Part shown: in pieces, positions 30,612 through 40,345 of the stretch
Layout of the letters: each line of letters begins with the position of its first letter
Position numbering within the stretch: position 1 is the first letter of the stretch
Assembly (NCBI GenBank): GCA_007258455.2
Contig: VDFB02275535.1
Location: forward strand, 24,505-88,504
Length of the DNA: 64,000 bases
Reading direction: 5' to 3'
From: Sequoia sempervirens
Lineage: Eukaryota > Streptophyta > Pinopsida > Cupressales > Cupressaceae
Program-made: the position numbers and the translations under genes
Notes under the pieces: generated by a model
The model's database searches: none
The model's input: the letters and a program-made list of their open reading frames with translations, nothing else
What the model was told of the DNA's origin: nothing

Positions 30612-32690
30612 TTACATAGAGATTAAGTGAGGGCATTGTTGCCTCACTTGCCCAATAGCATCTTTCCACCCTGCTAGAATTTTGATCATCCGACTCATCA
30701 AAAACAAGATGAAAAATGAGATAGCATAGCTAATACAGTCAACTAAATACCCATCAATACTCATTTTCGCATCCACTATCCACATAGAACTAACTAGAAG
30801 AATGGCAAGCAACAACACTGAATATACTGATGTGAAGGGGAAAGTATCAACTTGTTGAATCTCCTGAACAAGAACATCATTAGAAAATGAGTCATTCAAA
30901 CCCCCTTTTACCAGCTGAGGCTGAAGGCTTAAATGTGCTTGGAACTGATCCTCACACTGTGCTATTTGTGACACCTTATCATGATTAGAAATAATTTCAT
31001 TTTCATGCTTAATATCACTAGCTATTATAGACATGAGGGTTAATGTATTTCTTGCATTTACAATCATTTTCAAATGCCCTGTGTTTACAACAGATTTATC
31101 ACTCTTCATGCGATGATTTTTTACAATGAATTCAATTCCATCCTTAAACAAATGATACCTATTTTGTTCCCTATAGAAAATGACCTTTCTATCATACAAA
31201 TAAGGACTTCCCAAAACCATCCCATAGATGTCAAGCAGAATTACATCTAACTCTACCTCATCTACAAACTTGGATGTGATTGCAAATCGGAGTTTACATT
31301 GCCTTGACACATGTAACCAAGCATTATCATGCACCCAAATCAATGGATATGGTTTAGGATGAGGTATTGTTTTTAATCCCAATTTCTTAACAACTTGTTT
31401 AGAGATTAAGTTCACTTGTGATCCACTATCTATGAGTGTATCAATTTAACTCTATTTTGCAATAGTCCTTATATGAAACAATTTGTTCCTTTTACTTTCA
31501 ATAGGGATCTCATTACACTTTAAAGAAGAAGCATGGGAACTATTACTAGCAATAGGAACAATACCTTTTATACCCACAATTATTATCTTGGTTTCATCAT
31601 TATAATATGATCCGAGATCTTGCATGATAGTTGTGGTCTTTTGCTTACCCTTTCGGTCTTTGAACCACTTTGGTTTTTGATCAGGATGCAATTTCCAACA
31701 CTTTGCATCTTCATGCCCTTTATTTTTGCAGTGTGAGTAATAAGGATTTTCCTCCTCTTTCTTAACAAAAGCTATCCACTGCATTTCCTTCTTCCCTTTC
31801 TTACTTTCTTTATCCTTATTGGATTCCATTAAGAAACTATTCTTCGTGCCTGTTTCAAGATGAATGAATTGCACACTAACTTCATCAAGGTTATTTGGAT
31901 TGAACATAAGTATTGTATGCCTCAAATGTTCACGTAATCCACCTATATACTTTAACAAAGTTTCTTGCATGTATAATGGAATGCCCATAATTAAAGCTCT
32001 TTTCCTAAATTCAAGTGTATATTCCTGTACACTTTGTCCTTTCTCTTTCCTTAATGATTGCTAATTCATTAATTCTTTTTGCATGTGTCCTAATGGATAA
32101 AACCATTTCTTAAGTGCAGCAATAAACTCTAACCAAGAAATAATTTTACCATATCAGCTTACATCTTCCTAAGTTTTTCTCTCCCACCAAATTAGAGCTG
32201 TGCCTCCCAGGTGTAGAGTGGCTAATTGGATCTTTGAAGCATCATTAATGAACTTCTATACCTTGCAATAAAATTCAACTTGTTTTAACCAATTATCAAG
32301 TTTCTCTGCATCTAGTTCTCCATTATAGGTTGGAAAATCAAATTTAACATCAAGTTTTAACAAAGGTGAATTTTATTCAGACTGTACATGTTTTTTCTTC
32401 TTGGGGGAAGAAGTAGAAGAAAAAGATGAAGAGGAAGAAGAAGAAGAATATGAAGAAGAAGATGGGGATGAAGGTTCTAGAGGGTCACTACCACCTCCTA
32501 CTCCTTTTCCTTTGTCATCTTTCAAAGAGGATTCACCTTCCTCCTTTCTATTTTTCCTCTCCTTTTTCTTTTGACGGTCTTTGTACAATTCTTCCACCAT
32601 CATCTTCATATCCAGGATCACTTTGTGAAATAGTTCTTCATTCTCAAATATTTAAGGACTAGAAGGTTTTTCTTCTTTTGGTTGCTCCAT
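30612..32690 (-). pseudogene. TRG-B single-frame Gag-retropepsin-transmembrane polyprotein
   Basis: From the ATG at 32690 (MEQPKEEK) to the stop at 30612, one frame of 692 codons is kept with several nonsense codons but no frameshift. In order: a charged, Ser-rich N-terminus with KKKERKNRKEEG and a Ser run (about 32430-32600); a retrotransposon Gag domain (FYCKVYKFINDASKIQLATL, then LGGTALIWWE, about 32290-32180); MGIPLYMQETLLKYIGGLRE; a knuckle YSHCKNKGHEDAKC (first Cys now Tyr, about 31750); a retropepsin with D-S-G at 31430-31422 and the end block DIYGMVLGSPYLYDRK. The last ~80 residues hold two hydrophobic helices (SVLLLAILLVSSMWIV and YAISFFILFLMS). No RT follows. The membrane tail is odd for a plant Gag-Pro protein. 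Confidence 0.8.
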
Positions 32691-32813
32691 GGCTTGTCTT
32701 CAAGTAACTTTTCCTTGATTCGATCTCCAGATTGAACTCTTCAAGTGCACCTTCTCCTCACTTTAATTTCAACCTAGTTAACATCCAACGCTTGCAATTT
32801 TTCCTGTTAAATG

Positions 32814-32825
32814 GCTCTAATACCA
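32814..32825 (-). promoter_or_regulatory. TRG-B primer-binding site (initiator Met tRNA type)
   Basis: TGGTATTAGAGC on the minus strand, four bases inside the 5' LTR, one base from the common plant form. Confidence 0.75.
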
Positions 32826-32829
32826 AACT

Positions 32830-33431
32830 TGATTTGTAATTAAAGGGTTTAATTTTTTAATTTTTTGGAGATTTTGTTTTAATCCGTTTCCTTTAAATCC
32901 CACAAAATTTTCTTAGGATCCCACAAAATCTACTTAAGATCCCATAAAATGGATTTTGTGAAATAAAATAAACCTCCACCACTTTATTTCTCAAAAATAA
33001 AGCATGTTGTAGTGGTTGTACGTGAATTTAGTGAGGGGGTTCCACATTTTTGCCACATTGCCTGCACTTGCCATGTCAGCATCCAGTCAACATCCATGTT
33101 AGCATCCAGCCAACCTTCAACTTTGATTGGCCATATCTTAGTCGTACGAGCTCCGTTTTCAATGAAACAAGTGGCATGGGAACCATGGCGATGAGCTCTT
33201 CAATGTGATGCCACCTTTGACCATTTTTTGGAATGATTAAAATTTTCACCTTTTTGATTGGCCTTTGTACCTGGACCCCAACTTTGACTGACCATAACTT
33301 TGGCGCACAAGCTCCTTTTTTTCTCGTTCAAGTTATGTTGGGTCCAATTTTCTGAGCACTTCGACATGGTGATGGTTCTGCCAGATTCTAAGAATGTGAA
33401 TTTTTTAAGTCTTCTAGATCCTCCTAGATCA
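32830..33431 (-). repeat. TRG-B 5' LTR
   Basis: Matches 29965-30568 in length and ends (TGATT start here in plus-strand reading, GATCA end). The threefold ATCCCACAAAATC unit is at 32897-32957. Confidence 0.88.
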
Positions 33432-33745
33432 GTATTCAAGAGCATTTCTAAGGCATTTAAGGGAAAATTTGTAGAATAATTATTGCAACAATCAAGATCC
33501 ATTATCATGTCAAATTCATGCAGGTTATTTGAGCTAATATGTTGATGTAGTGTTCAAGATCAATTCAAGTATTCAAAGGAATTATCTTTCATCAAGAATC
33601 ATGATCAAGATCTACATCCATTGAGGCTACTTCATGCTTATTTGTGGATCTACAAGGTTTCAAAAAAGGTTCTATTGTTTCATCTTATGTTTCATGTCTC
33701 ATTTTACTCATGCTTCATTTCTCATTAAGGTTTGATTACCAAAAC

Positions 33746-33768
33746 GGGGTTTGACAAAGGCAAACCCC
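33746..33768 (+). other. conserved LTR hairpin GGGGTTTG-loop-CAAACCCC
   Basis: A perfect 8-bp stem with a 7-base loop. Equivalents occur at 9356-9378, 42995-43015, 53251-53273 and, inverted, 63710-63732. Confidence 0.65.
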
Positions 33769-33791
33769 CATTCCATAACAAAGCTACACTT

Positions 33792-33818
33792 TCTCTCTCT
33801 CTCTCTCTCTCTCTCTCT
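33792..33818 (+). repeat. (TC)n microsatellite in Ty3-A 3' LTR
   Basis: About 13 TC units. The same site in the 5' LTR (9408-9415) has only three to four, so the run changed length after insertion. Confidence 0.9.
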
Positions 33819-34592
33819 TTGTGTGATTGCAGGTTTATAGGTTGAAGAAAAGGTGGATTTGAAGCCCTCAAAAGTACTAAAATGACAAATTTGCAAAAGT
33901 TGTCAAGTTGTCATGAAAAGTTTTTGAGGCTCACAAAAACTTAGATCTAGAGAAAGATATCCAACCTATTTGAATGAAACTAATGGGAAAGTGCTTATTC
34001 AATCCATCTTGAGAGGCTCACAAAGTTTCACTTGAAAATTCTACTCTTGTGGCACTTCATGAAAAAATGGGACACTTTGCTACAGTCTAGGCGTATGAGT
34101 CCCAGTACTACCTTTTTACTAGATTTTAGCAGATCCATATCAGTCACTGAGAGATTCTAGATCTTATCTAGAAACCCTAGTCTGGGATTAAATTGCCGAA
34201 TATGGCGTATGAGTCCTAGTGAGCATTGAAAGTTAAAATTTTAGGGTTTCAAAGCTTGTTTTGATCACATCTTTCCTCCAGGAACCTTTTTGGTTTATTC
34301 TCTTTTATTAGTATGATTTTAGGTTCTTAATTCTCTAGGTTTCATAGCTTTATTTTCATATTGCTTTCATTCCATTTCTTTCCAAGCCTTTTCTTGGTGG
34401 TGAACACCTTTTTTTCTTAATCACACCCCTAGGACACCCTATTACATATCTCTTCTCCTAATTTCATCCTTAGATTGAGATCTCTAGGGTTTTCTTTATT
34501 GAAACTTGAAGAAAATAGGTAGAGGAACCCTAATCCCCCTTTAATTCCATCTCCCAATACAGGTGGAACCCCATTTTCTTTGTTTCAATGAT

Positions 34593-34830
34593 TAATAATA
34601 TCATTTTTTAGCCAAGAATCTTATTTACTATTCTAGCAAGAAAATTGATGTGCAATATCATTTTATGAGGGAGATGGTTGAGAGAAGAAAAATATAGATG
34701 GAAAAAAATGATACTCAATTAAACACATAATATTACATGAGAAAAAATGAAAGTACTAAAAATTTCATGTGGTGTTGGGATGAGATGGACTTTGTTAGCC
34801 AAAAAATAGTGTATAGTCACCGGTCTAGAG
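34593..34830 (+). pseudogene. Copia-C RNase H C-terminal part
   Basis: Continues the 6.0-7.3 kb relic in the same frame across Ty3-A: YHFLAKNLIYYSSKKIDVQY, then HFMREMVERRKI. This is the copia block that follows the C-D-S-Q-S-A motif. A decayed WCWDEMDFV segment lies near 34775. No 3' LTR of Copia-C was identified. Confidence 0.75.
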
Positions 34831-35550
34831 ATGTGTAATAGCTAACCAGAAAGAATATTCGGGAACATGAATTTAGGAAGATAAAATGCACTCTAGGGAT
34901 ACTATCAGAGGGACACATCCCATATAGTGACTATAATTATGTAGAAAGATATATTCATCAGTAATAGGTGATGCCATAGTATGGTATAGAATATTGACTA
35001 TAACGAAGATATAAGGAATGTAATGAATGATTATTGGTATAATAAATATAAAGAACTCTAAATTATGATCTATCTTGTTGTTTATGCTATTTTATTCTAA
35101 TTTAAAACTAATCTTGGATCCAAAATACCATCTTGTTTTTCCTCAATAGGACCAACTCTAGGGTTAAAAACTGAAACTAGTAGAGATCTTTTAGGAACAA
35201 AACTTTAGTTAGTATCCCTCAGATTTCTTGCTAACATTGGTTCTATTTTTGGGTCCCTAGTTAGGCTTAGTTGATGCTTATTGAATTTTTTTCAAAATTC
35301 TAAAACTTCTACTAGACCAAGACACAAACTACATATAATGAAACAAATATAATCAATCAAAATTCCATCTTCTTGATGTCTACCCTATGAGAGGGGGTAA
35401 GGCACCAAGGGGATGCAAATTGAAAAGGGGGGAAAAGGTCCAATGAGACCTACAAAAAGGTGTGAATATTAATAAGAACTATTGAATAACTACCATGGAA
35501 CCCAATATAGGAGTAATGCAATCCCAAATCTTAAACACCCATGGTCAAAA
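34831..35550. other. unassigned sequence between Copia-C and Ty3-G
   Basis: No gene seen. A purine-rich segment (AAAAGGGGGGAAAAGG, about 35425-35440) resembles a polypurine tract but no LTR could be paired with it. Confidence 0.45.
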
Positions 35551-37494
35551 ATAGTTAAAATAAATTTGCAAGACATTGAGGAGCAAATTGATTTACAAAG
35601 AAAAGATAAAATGAGCAACCCTGATGTAGAGGAGAAAATACAAAGACAAGTGTCATAAAGAGAAGAAAGAAAAAGAAGAATAATAGAGTTAGCAACAAAA
35701 TTAAGGTTAGAGTACACCATAGGGGGTGCTGCTAAGCATGCTGGTGGGTGTGTTATCGTCAAAAGAGGAAAATATAGTAGGAAGAAAAAGGAGAAAACAT
35801 AGTAGAAAATGAGTTTGTTATTAAAAGGAATCAAAAGGTTTTCAAGCAATTTTGAAAAGTAAATGCATAATTAGGAACCCAAAATCTTTTCGAAAGAGAA
35901 AACTTGTAGCACAAAGGCTCTTACTCTTTTGAAACCTTCATTAAACCCTAAGAAAAAAGTTAACTTAGAAAAAAATATAATTAACTTAGATGACATTTTT
36001 AAAGAGTTCCTACAAACTCTAGACAAAGTCCTTCAATAAATGAGGATTATTTAGAAAAAATAATTAACACAAGCATAAGAAAGAAAGAAGGAAGAAGAAA
36101 ATAAAAGAGAAAGAGAAAGAGAACAAGGATGAAGAGGATAGGCCATTAACTAATCAGATGTCATTTACTAAAAAAAAGGAGAAAATGAATTATGAAAAGT
36201 CACAATCCCTAGATCCCCATTAAGTTCTAAAAGTAGAAGAGTTGTAGTACAAGAGTTACCAAATAAAAGATAAGAAAAGAAAGAAGAGAAGCAAGATTAA
36301 AAAGAAGAAAGTAAAGAGCACGACATCCTTTGGAGTGATATATTAGGAGAAAACTATTTTGACATAAAAATTGTGAGAGATAAGGGCAGATAAAATAAGC
36401 CTTGGAATAATAGTAAGGAAAGTAAACTGGTAAAGAATCTTGCAAACTTAGGAAAGCACAAAATATGGAACAAGGTTTAGCCACTATGGATACCATAGTA
36501 AAATCCTTGTTTTTGGAACAATCTAGAATTTGTATGGGAGAAATTAGGAGAAGATGAAGATAAGGACAAGTTATTAGACTTTGTAGGATCACTGAGAAAA
36601 GAAGAACTGGAATAGCACATGAAGAAATACACACAACATAAAGCCACATGGGAAGAAGTAAGAAAATAATTCTTAGCCAACTTTGGGACACTAGAAGTTC
36701 CAACCAAAAGTGTACCTAGATGAGGAACTTGACACAAGGAGAAAAGGAATTAGTTGAAAAATATGACAAGAAGTTTAAAGAAGTATGTAGAAAATTGGAG
36801 TAACCTTTAACATAGAAACAAAATATAGAATGGTTCATTGCCACATAAGGATATAAGAACTAGATTATATGGAAGAGTGTTTGACAAGTATACTGATCTA
36901 ATTTCTATGGCATACTAGATTGAAGCTCAACCATGAAGGAAACTGGAAAAAAGATAAAAGTGTTGAAATACTAGAAAAATTACAGTTGAAGGTTCATAAG
37001 TTGGTTGTATAGCAGGAGATCAAGGCTAATGAACCTAATTCACCTAAAATTTTTTGGTGCACATATTGCAATAAGAAAGGGCACATCCAGAATGAATGGC
37101 TCAAGGATTAAGTGAAAGATATTGGCTATAAAAAATACAATAAAACCTAACTATATGTGTTACACTCTTTGTCAAGAATGGGATATACATTTGATAGAAG
37201 TCTATCTAAAGAATAGATCTTCAATCTAAAATGGAGGAACCAAGGGAATTATAGATCTCAATTCAACCATAATTACAATTATAGTATAGATGAAAACACT
37301 GATACCAAATATCAAATACTACCTTGGCAAGATAACTAGAATGCATGTGCCATGCAGAATAATCAATAATCGAGTTATCAAGAGGACAATCGATAATTTA
37401 GTTATAGAGGAGGTAGAGGAAGAGGCCAAAAGAACAACATAAAAAATAATACAAACTTATTTAACTATGGAAAAATGGGCCATTATGCCTTTGA
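35551..37494 (+). pseudogene. Ty3-G Gag relic
   Basis: Plus-strand conceptual translation gives a gypsy Gag in several frames: a helical N-terminus (LQDIEEQIDLQRKDKMSN, about 35570-35625), the late capsid block TWEEVRK and FLANFGTLEVPTKSV (about 36645-36715), then KNMTRSLKKYVEN-like sequence. The first knuckle, CTYCNKKGHIQNEW (37058-37099), has its last Cys changed to Trp. An Arg/Gly-rich stretch (GGRGRGQK) precedes a second degenerate knuckle, NYGKMGHYAFEC (about 37464-37500). Many stops show an old relic. Confidence 0.7.
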
Positions 37495-38800
37495 ATGTTG
37501 GGAAGAAGGAAAAAAATGCACTTTTGTGTGAAAGATGATCAAACAATTTTTCACTGTGAAATTGCTAAAACATTTTATAAAAACCAAGAGGACAATCAAT
37601 CTTCCCGGAGTGATGAGTTAAAAAGAGGTGCAAGAGTAATCCAAAAAATATCACAAGAGGGAGTTAGAGGCTACCATCAAATGGATGGGTGGACTTTGGA
37701 CACTTCTACAAAAGAACACTCTGGAGAAGAACTAGTTATAGACAATAATAAGAAGAAGAAAACTAGAGGAAAGAAGAAAGCAGATGTTGTCACCAGAAAA
37801 GGTACTAATACTGGTAAAAATAAAAATAAGCTAACGATAGAAGATGCATATGAAAAAATATTATAGTCTAGAAGAATAAGAAGAAGATGAGGAACCTTAA
37901 TACTTTTAGCCTAATAAAAAACATGACAAGGTGGTCAAGTAGGCCAAACAAGATACAATGCAATAGTAGTAGGAAGAAGTAGGTTTCTTTACATAAAAAT
38001 AAGTTAAAATGCTAAAAGACTTGCATCCCTGGCTAGAAAAAAGGATCTAGTAGCTAAACTAAAGAAATAGGGAAAATATTGAAATAAACAAAAGTAGGTC
38101 AATCAATTATCAGAGGACCAAAATTGAAAGAATGGTCCATTATTGATAAATGTACATTTGAATAGTCACAAAGTAAAATATGTTATGGTATATTTGGGTG
38201 CTTATCTGAATATCATTTCGTCCAACACATGGGATAAATTAGGAAAACCTAAACTAGCAAAAATACCAATGAATATAAGTCTTACTGATGGTTCCAAAAT
38301 GTAGACCTTGGGAACTTGGAAGAATGTTGAAGTGAATGTTAAAGGGATAAAAAAATAGTTGTTTTTGAATTCGTTGAAATGAAGGAACCGTTTAATACTT
38401 TTAAGGCATTACTTGGATTATGATGGTTTGTTCATGCTAATGGTATAGTTGACTCTGAAAAAGAGGATATTTAATTTGCAGATGCTACTAGAGTTGTACA
38501 TATTCCATTAGGAGAATCAAATGATAGATCCTATATAGAAGAAGTAACATAGGAAAATGAAGGGGAAAACATCAAAAACCTCTACACTATTTCAAAATTT
38601 TTAGATGGGGAAGAGGAACAAGAAAATCCAAATAATAAAGGAGAACTAGAATTGAATAGTGAAAATTGTAGCACAAACAGTGATAAAGTCTTAGAAGTAT
38701 GGATGAAAAATGAACCAAAGTCAACATCCCAAAGATTTTATGGATTTTTCCAAGTCTTCATGGTTCAACATCATACCTAAGAATTGATGGATAACCCAAA
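37495..38800 (+). pseudogene. Ty3-G post-knuckle region and decayed protease
   Basis: A 123-codon lysine-rich frame (37495-37866) contains NNKKKKTRGKKKADVVTRKG; it could be a basic linker. At about 38150-38340 a retropepsin-like block reads VHLNSHKVKYVMVYLGAYLN, then TWDKLGKPKLAKIP. The usual D-L-G-A catalytic Asp is Tyr here, so the protease is dead. An acidic stretch follows (LDGEEEQENPNNKGELELN). Confidence 0.6.
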
Positions 38801-39060
38801 AATAGCCAAAACATGAGACTGTTGGGAAGAACAAACTATTGAACTATTGATAGAATATGAGGATCTATTTCCACGAACTTTCATAGAGATAAAGGGTATT
38901 ATGAAAATTGAATCAAGGGAAAGCTTTATGGATTTTAGAGAGTCCTCTTTATACATAACTGGAATGGTATACATACCTAGACCAAAAAATATTTGGGAAA
39001 ATATAAGAAAACAGTACAATCATAAGTATACCAATAAATATAGATGAAAACCATCACGAT
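38801..39060 (+). pseudogene. Ty3-G start of reverse transcriptase region
   Basis: EQTIELLIEYEDLFPRTFIE, then IKGIMKIE (about 38830-38915), matches the segment just upstream of gypsy RT. The catalytic RT core is not present afterwards, so the element is truncated or never had it. Confidence 0.6.
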
Positions 39061-39342
39061 CACTAAAACCTAGAAGGGACAACAAATGGCTATTCAAAAT
39101 AGACACCAAAATATCACCAGATGGGTAGGATATCACAAATATAATAAAAGTGGTATAAACCACATAACCACAAACTTAAATTCTTAAAAATCATATCATA
39201 ATGTATTATAGTGTACTATATTATAGTTTAGGTAGATAAATTAATGCCATAAATAGTTAGCCATAGAAACATCAACGAGCAAAAAAGGTTAGGAAATGAC
39301 TAGAAATGACTACAATAATTAATGAGCTCAACCCAAAAATTC
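39061..39342. other. LTR-like segment, no gene
   Basis: AT-rich sequence between the Ty3-G relic and the promoter-like segment. The TGTATTATAG... start near 39200 could be an LTR edge, but no partner copy was found. Confidence 0.35.
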
Positions 39343-39350
39343 TATAAAAG
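39343..39350 (+). promoter_or_regulatory. TATA box upstream of the 39.5-kb ORF
   Basis: TATAAAAG, followed by a CT- and AC-rich stretch (39351-39440) like a plant leader, with an ATG at 39478. The arrangement suggests an LTR-type or host-type promoter. Position only; activity not shown. Confidence 0.5.
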
Positions 39351-39477
39351 ACCCTCACCACACCTTTACACTCACTTAACTCTCTTGTTCTCTCACAAAA
39401 TTCACTCACTCCATCACGTTTTAGCTCTTCTACAAACCCTAGCGACCATTCCCTAACTAAAATATCAGCTTTTAATC

Positions 39478-39940
39478 ATGACCACCCCTGCTCCCATTGC
39501 TATCACTAACAAACCACACCACAACTACAAGAAATTTCCCTACAAGGTGATGGCCATGGATCAAGAGGGTGCATTCTCAAGAGTGAAAAACAATGTTATG
39601 TGCATGGAGGATGTAAGGAAATATATCCATGCACGTCTGGTAGAAATTGAACACTCAAAGTTTGTAGAGTTAAGGACAACCATACTACAACTTGGAAATA
39701 GCTCATACCTACCTAATTGTGCCTGGATCATAGAGAAGAAGCTATATGTATGGAAAGAATTCCTATATTTTACAGAGCAGGAGGAATGGATCCGCCTGGT
39801 GTTCAAAAACCTACATGATGAATACCTATACCTAGACAAACCCTACTGCATCACAAAGGAGGCCATTTGGGACATTACCAAGTTGCTAGCACAAGGTGAA
39901 ATTTTTCCAAAGAAGGTCATCAAGAATGTTGAAGGTCATA
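39478..39940 (+). pseudogene. truncated ORF of the portable ~600-codon family
   Basis: An open frame from the ATG at 39478 (MTTPAPIAITNK), about 153 codons before the junction with Ty3-H near 39940; the frame then runs a few foreign codons to a stop at 39979. Motifs are MCMEDVRKYIHARLVEIEHS, CAWIIEKKLYVWKEFLYF, DEYLYLDKPYCITKEAIWDI and TKLLAQGEIFPKKVIKNVEG. Pattern W-x-E-F-x-Y/F, acidic helix, then D-x-P resembles SLDIWSEFPYFVNSEIIEF in LTR-D ORF2 and, more loosely, LINE ORF3. No stop or frameshift in the retained part, so it looks younger than its surroundings. Function unknown. Confidence 0.6.
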
Positions 39941-39943
39941 TTA

Positions 39944-40345
39944 TCATGGTCTTCCTAACAGTAAATGACATGCATCCATAGGCATAATATCACACAATAC
40001 TTCATCCTTATGTGACCCTATATAAAATTTCACCAAACATTGCCTATTCACCAATATCTTATATTCGTCTTGAATCCATACTATCCTATAGGGGTTTGGA
40101 TGTTTCAATCTCTTCAAATTCAACTTGCTTAACATTTCTCCTAAAACTAGGTTATTAGTGCTACCACTATCAATGATAAATTTACATACCTTTCCTCTAG
40201 ACTTACATCTTATCTTGAACAAACTCTTTCTTTGTGGTGGTTCCTCGGTTACTTCTTCATGCATCAAATCTCTCCTTTTTACCAATGATTTTCCTTTCTC
40301 ATGTTTCCCAATTGAATTGGGGGATCCAACAGGTTCTTCATCCAA
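39944..40345 (-). pseudogene. Ty3-H retropepsin-like protease
   Basis: The minus-strand open frame of 133 codons includes CKFIIDSGSTNNLVLGEMLS (catalytic D-S-G), then KHPNPYRIVW, VNRQCLVKFYIG and DIMPMDACHLLLGRP. The expected next residue (Trp) is a stop, and after it the sequence is the plus-strand ORF above, so the element is cut here. Everything needed for the protease fold up to GRP seems present. Confidence 0.8.

Larger units (their letters stand above)
29965..33431 (-). mobile_element. TRG-B: non-autonomous LTR element encoding Gag-protease-membrane polyprotein
   Basis: LTRs of 604 and 602 bp start TGATC and end GATCA. The target duplication is GTATT (29960-29964 and 33432-33436), so the insertion into Ty3-A's 3' LTR is clean. 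The minus-strand Met-type primer site at 32814-32825 gives the orientation. Only 2.26 kb lies between the LTRs, filled by a single ~690-codon frame. This fits a 'terminal repeats with Gag' type of element, but here with protease and a hydrophobic tail added. No RT or integrase is present. Confidence 0.9.
7339..34587 (+). mobile_element. Ty3-A: Ty3/gypsy-type element without polymerase, carrying nested insertions
   Basis: The element is bounded by LTRs that start TGTAGTGTAG and end GTTTCA, and by a 5-bp target duplication ATGAT (7334-7338 and 34588-34592). The plus-strand order is 5' LTR, leader, acidic repeat ORF, retropepsin, G-patch module, zinc knuckle, long non-coding tail, polypurine tract, 3' LTR. 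No reverse transcriptase, RNase H or integrase is seen in its own sequence, so it would need a partner's enzymes. Four later elements lie within its bounds: an inverted-repeat element in the 5' LTR, a LINE (which contains LTR-D) between protease and G-patch, and TRG-B in the 3' LTR. Its own sequence without the insertions is about 8.8 kb. Confidence 0.88.
29286..34587 (+). repeat. Ty3-A 3' LTR, split by TRG-B
   Basis: LTR sequence occupies 29286-29964 and 33432-34587; together they match the 5' LTR. It carries the hairpin at 29624-29657, the TATA-like box at 29879-29887, a (TC)n run at 33792-33818 and the conserved G/C hairpin at 33746-33768. The ATGAT target duplication follows at 34588. Confidence 0.88.

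Noticed and set aside
32426..32662. Plus-strand frame with a Lys-rich start
   Set aside because: It is the antisense shadow of the Ser/Lys-rich N-terminus of the TRG-B polyprotein, which has Gag and protease downstream in its own frame.
33792..33818. TC run as a possible promoter element or CRISPR-like repeat
   Set aside because: A simple microsatellite inside an LTR, short or absent in the sister LTR. No CRISPR array exists anywhere in the window.
35490..35849. 119-codon minus-strand hydrophobic frame
   Set aside because: Same cause as above; the plus strand carries the Gag-like helical sequence.
36227..36737. 158-codon minus-strand frame with hydrophobic stretches
   Set aside because: Antisense of the purine-rich Ty3-G Gag relic; poly-purine coding sequence gives artificial Leu/Phe/Ser-rich reverse frames.
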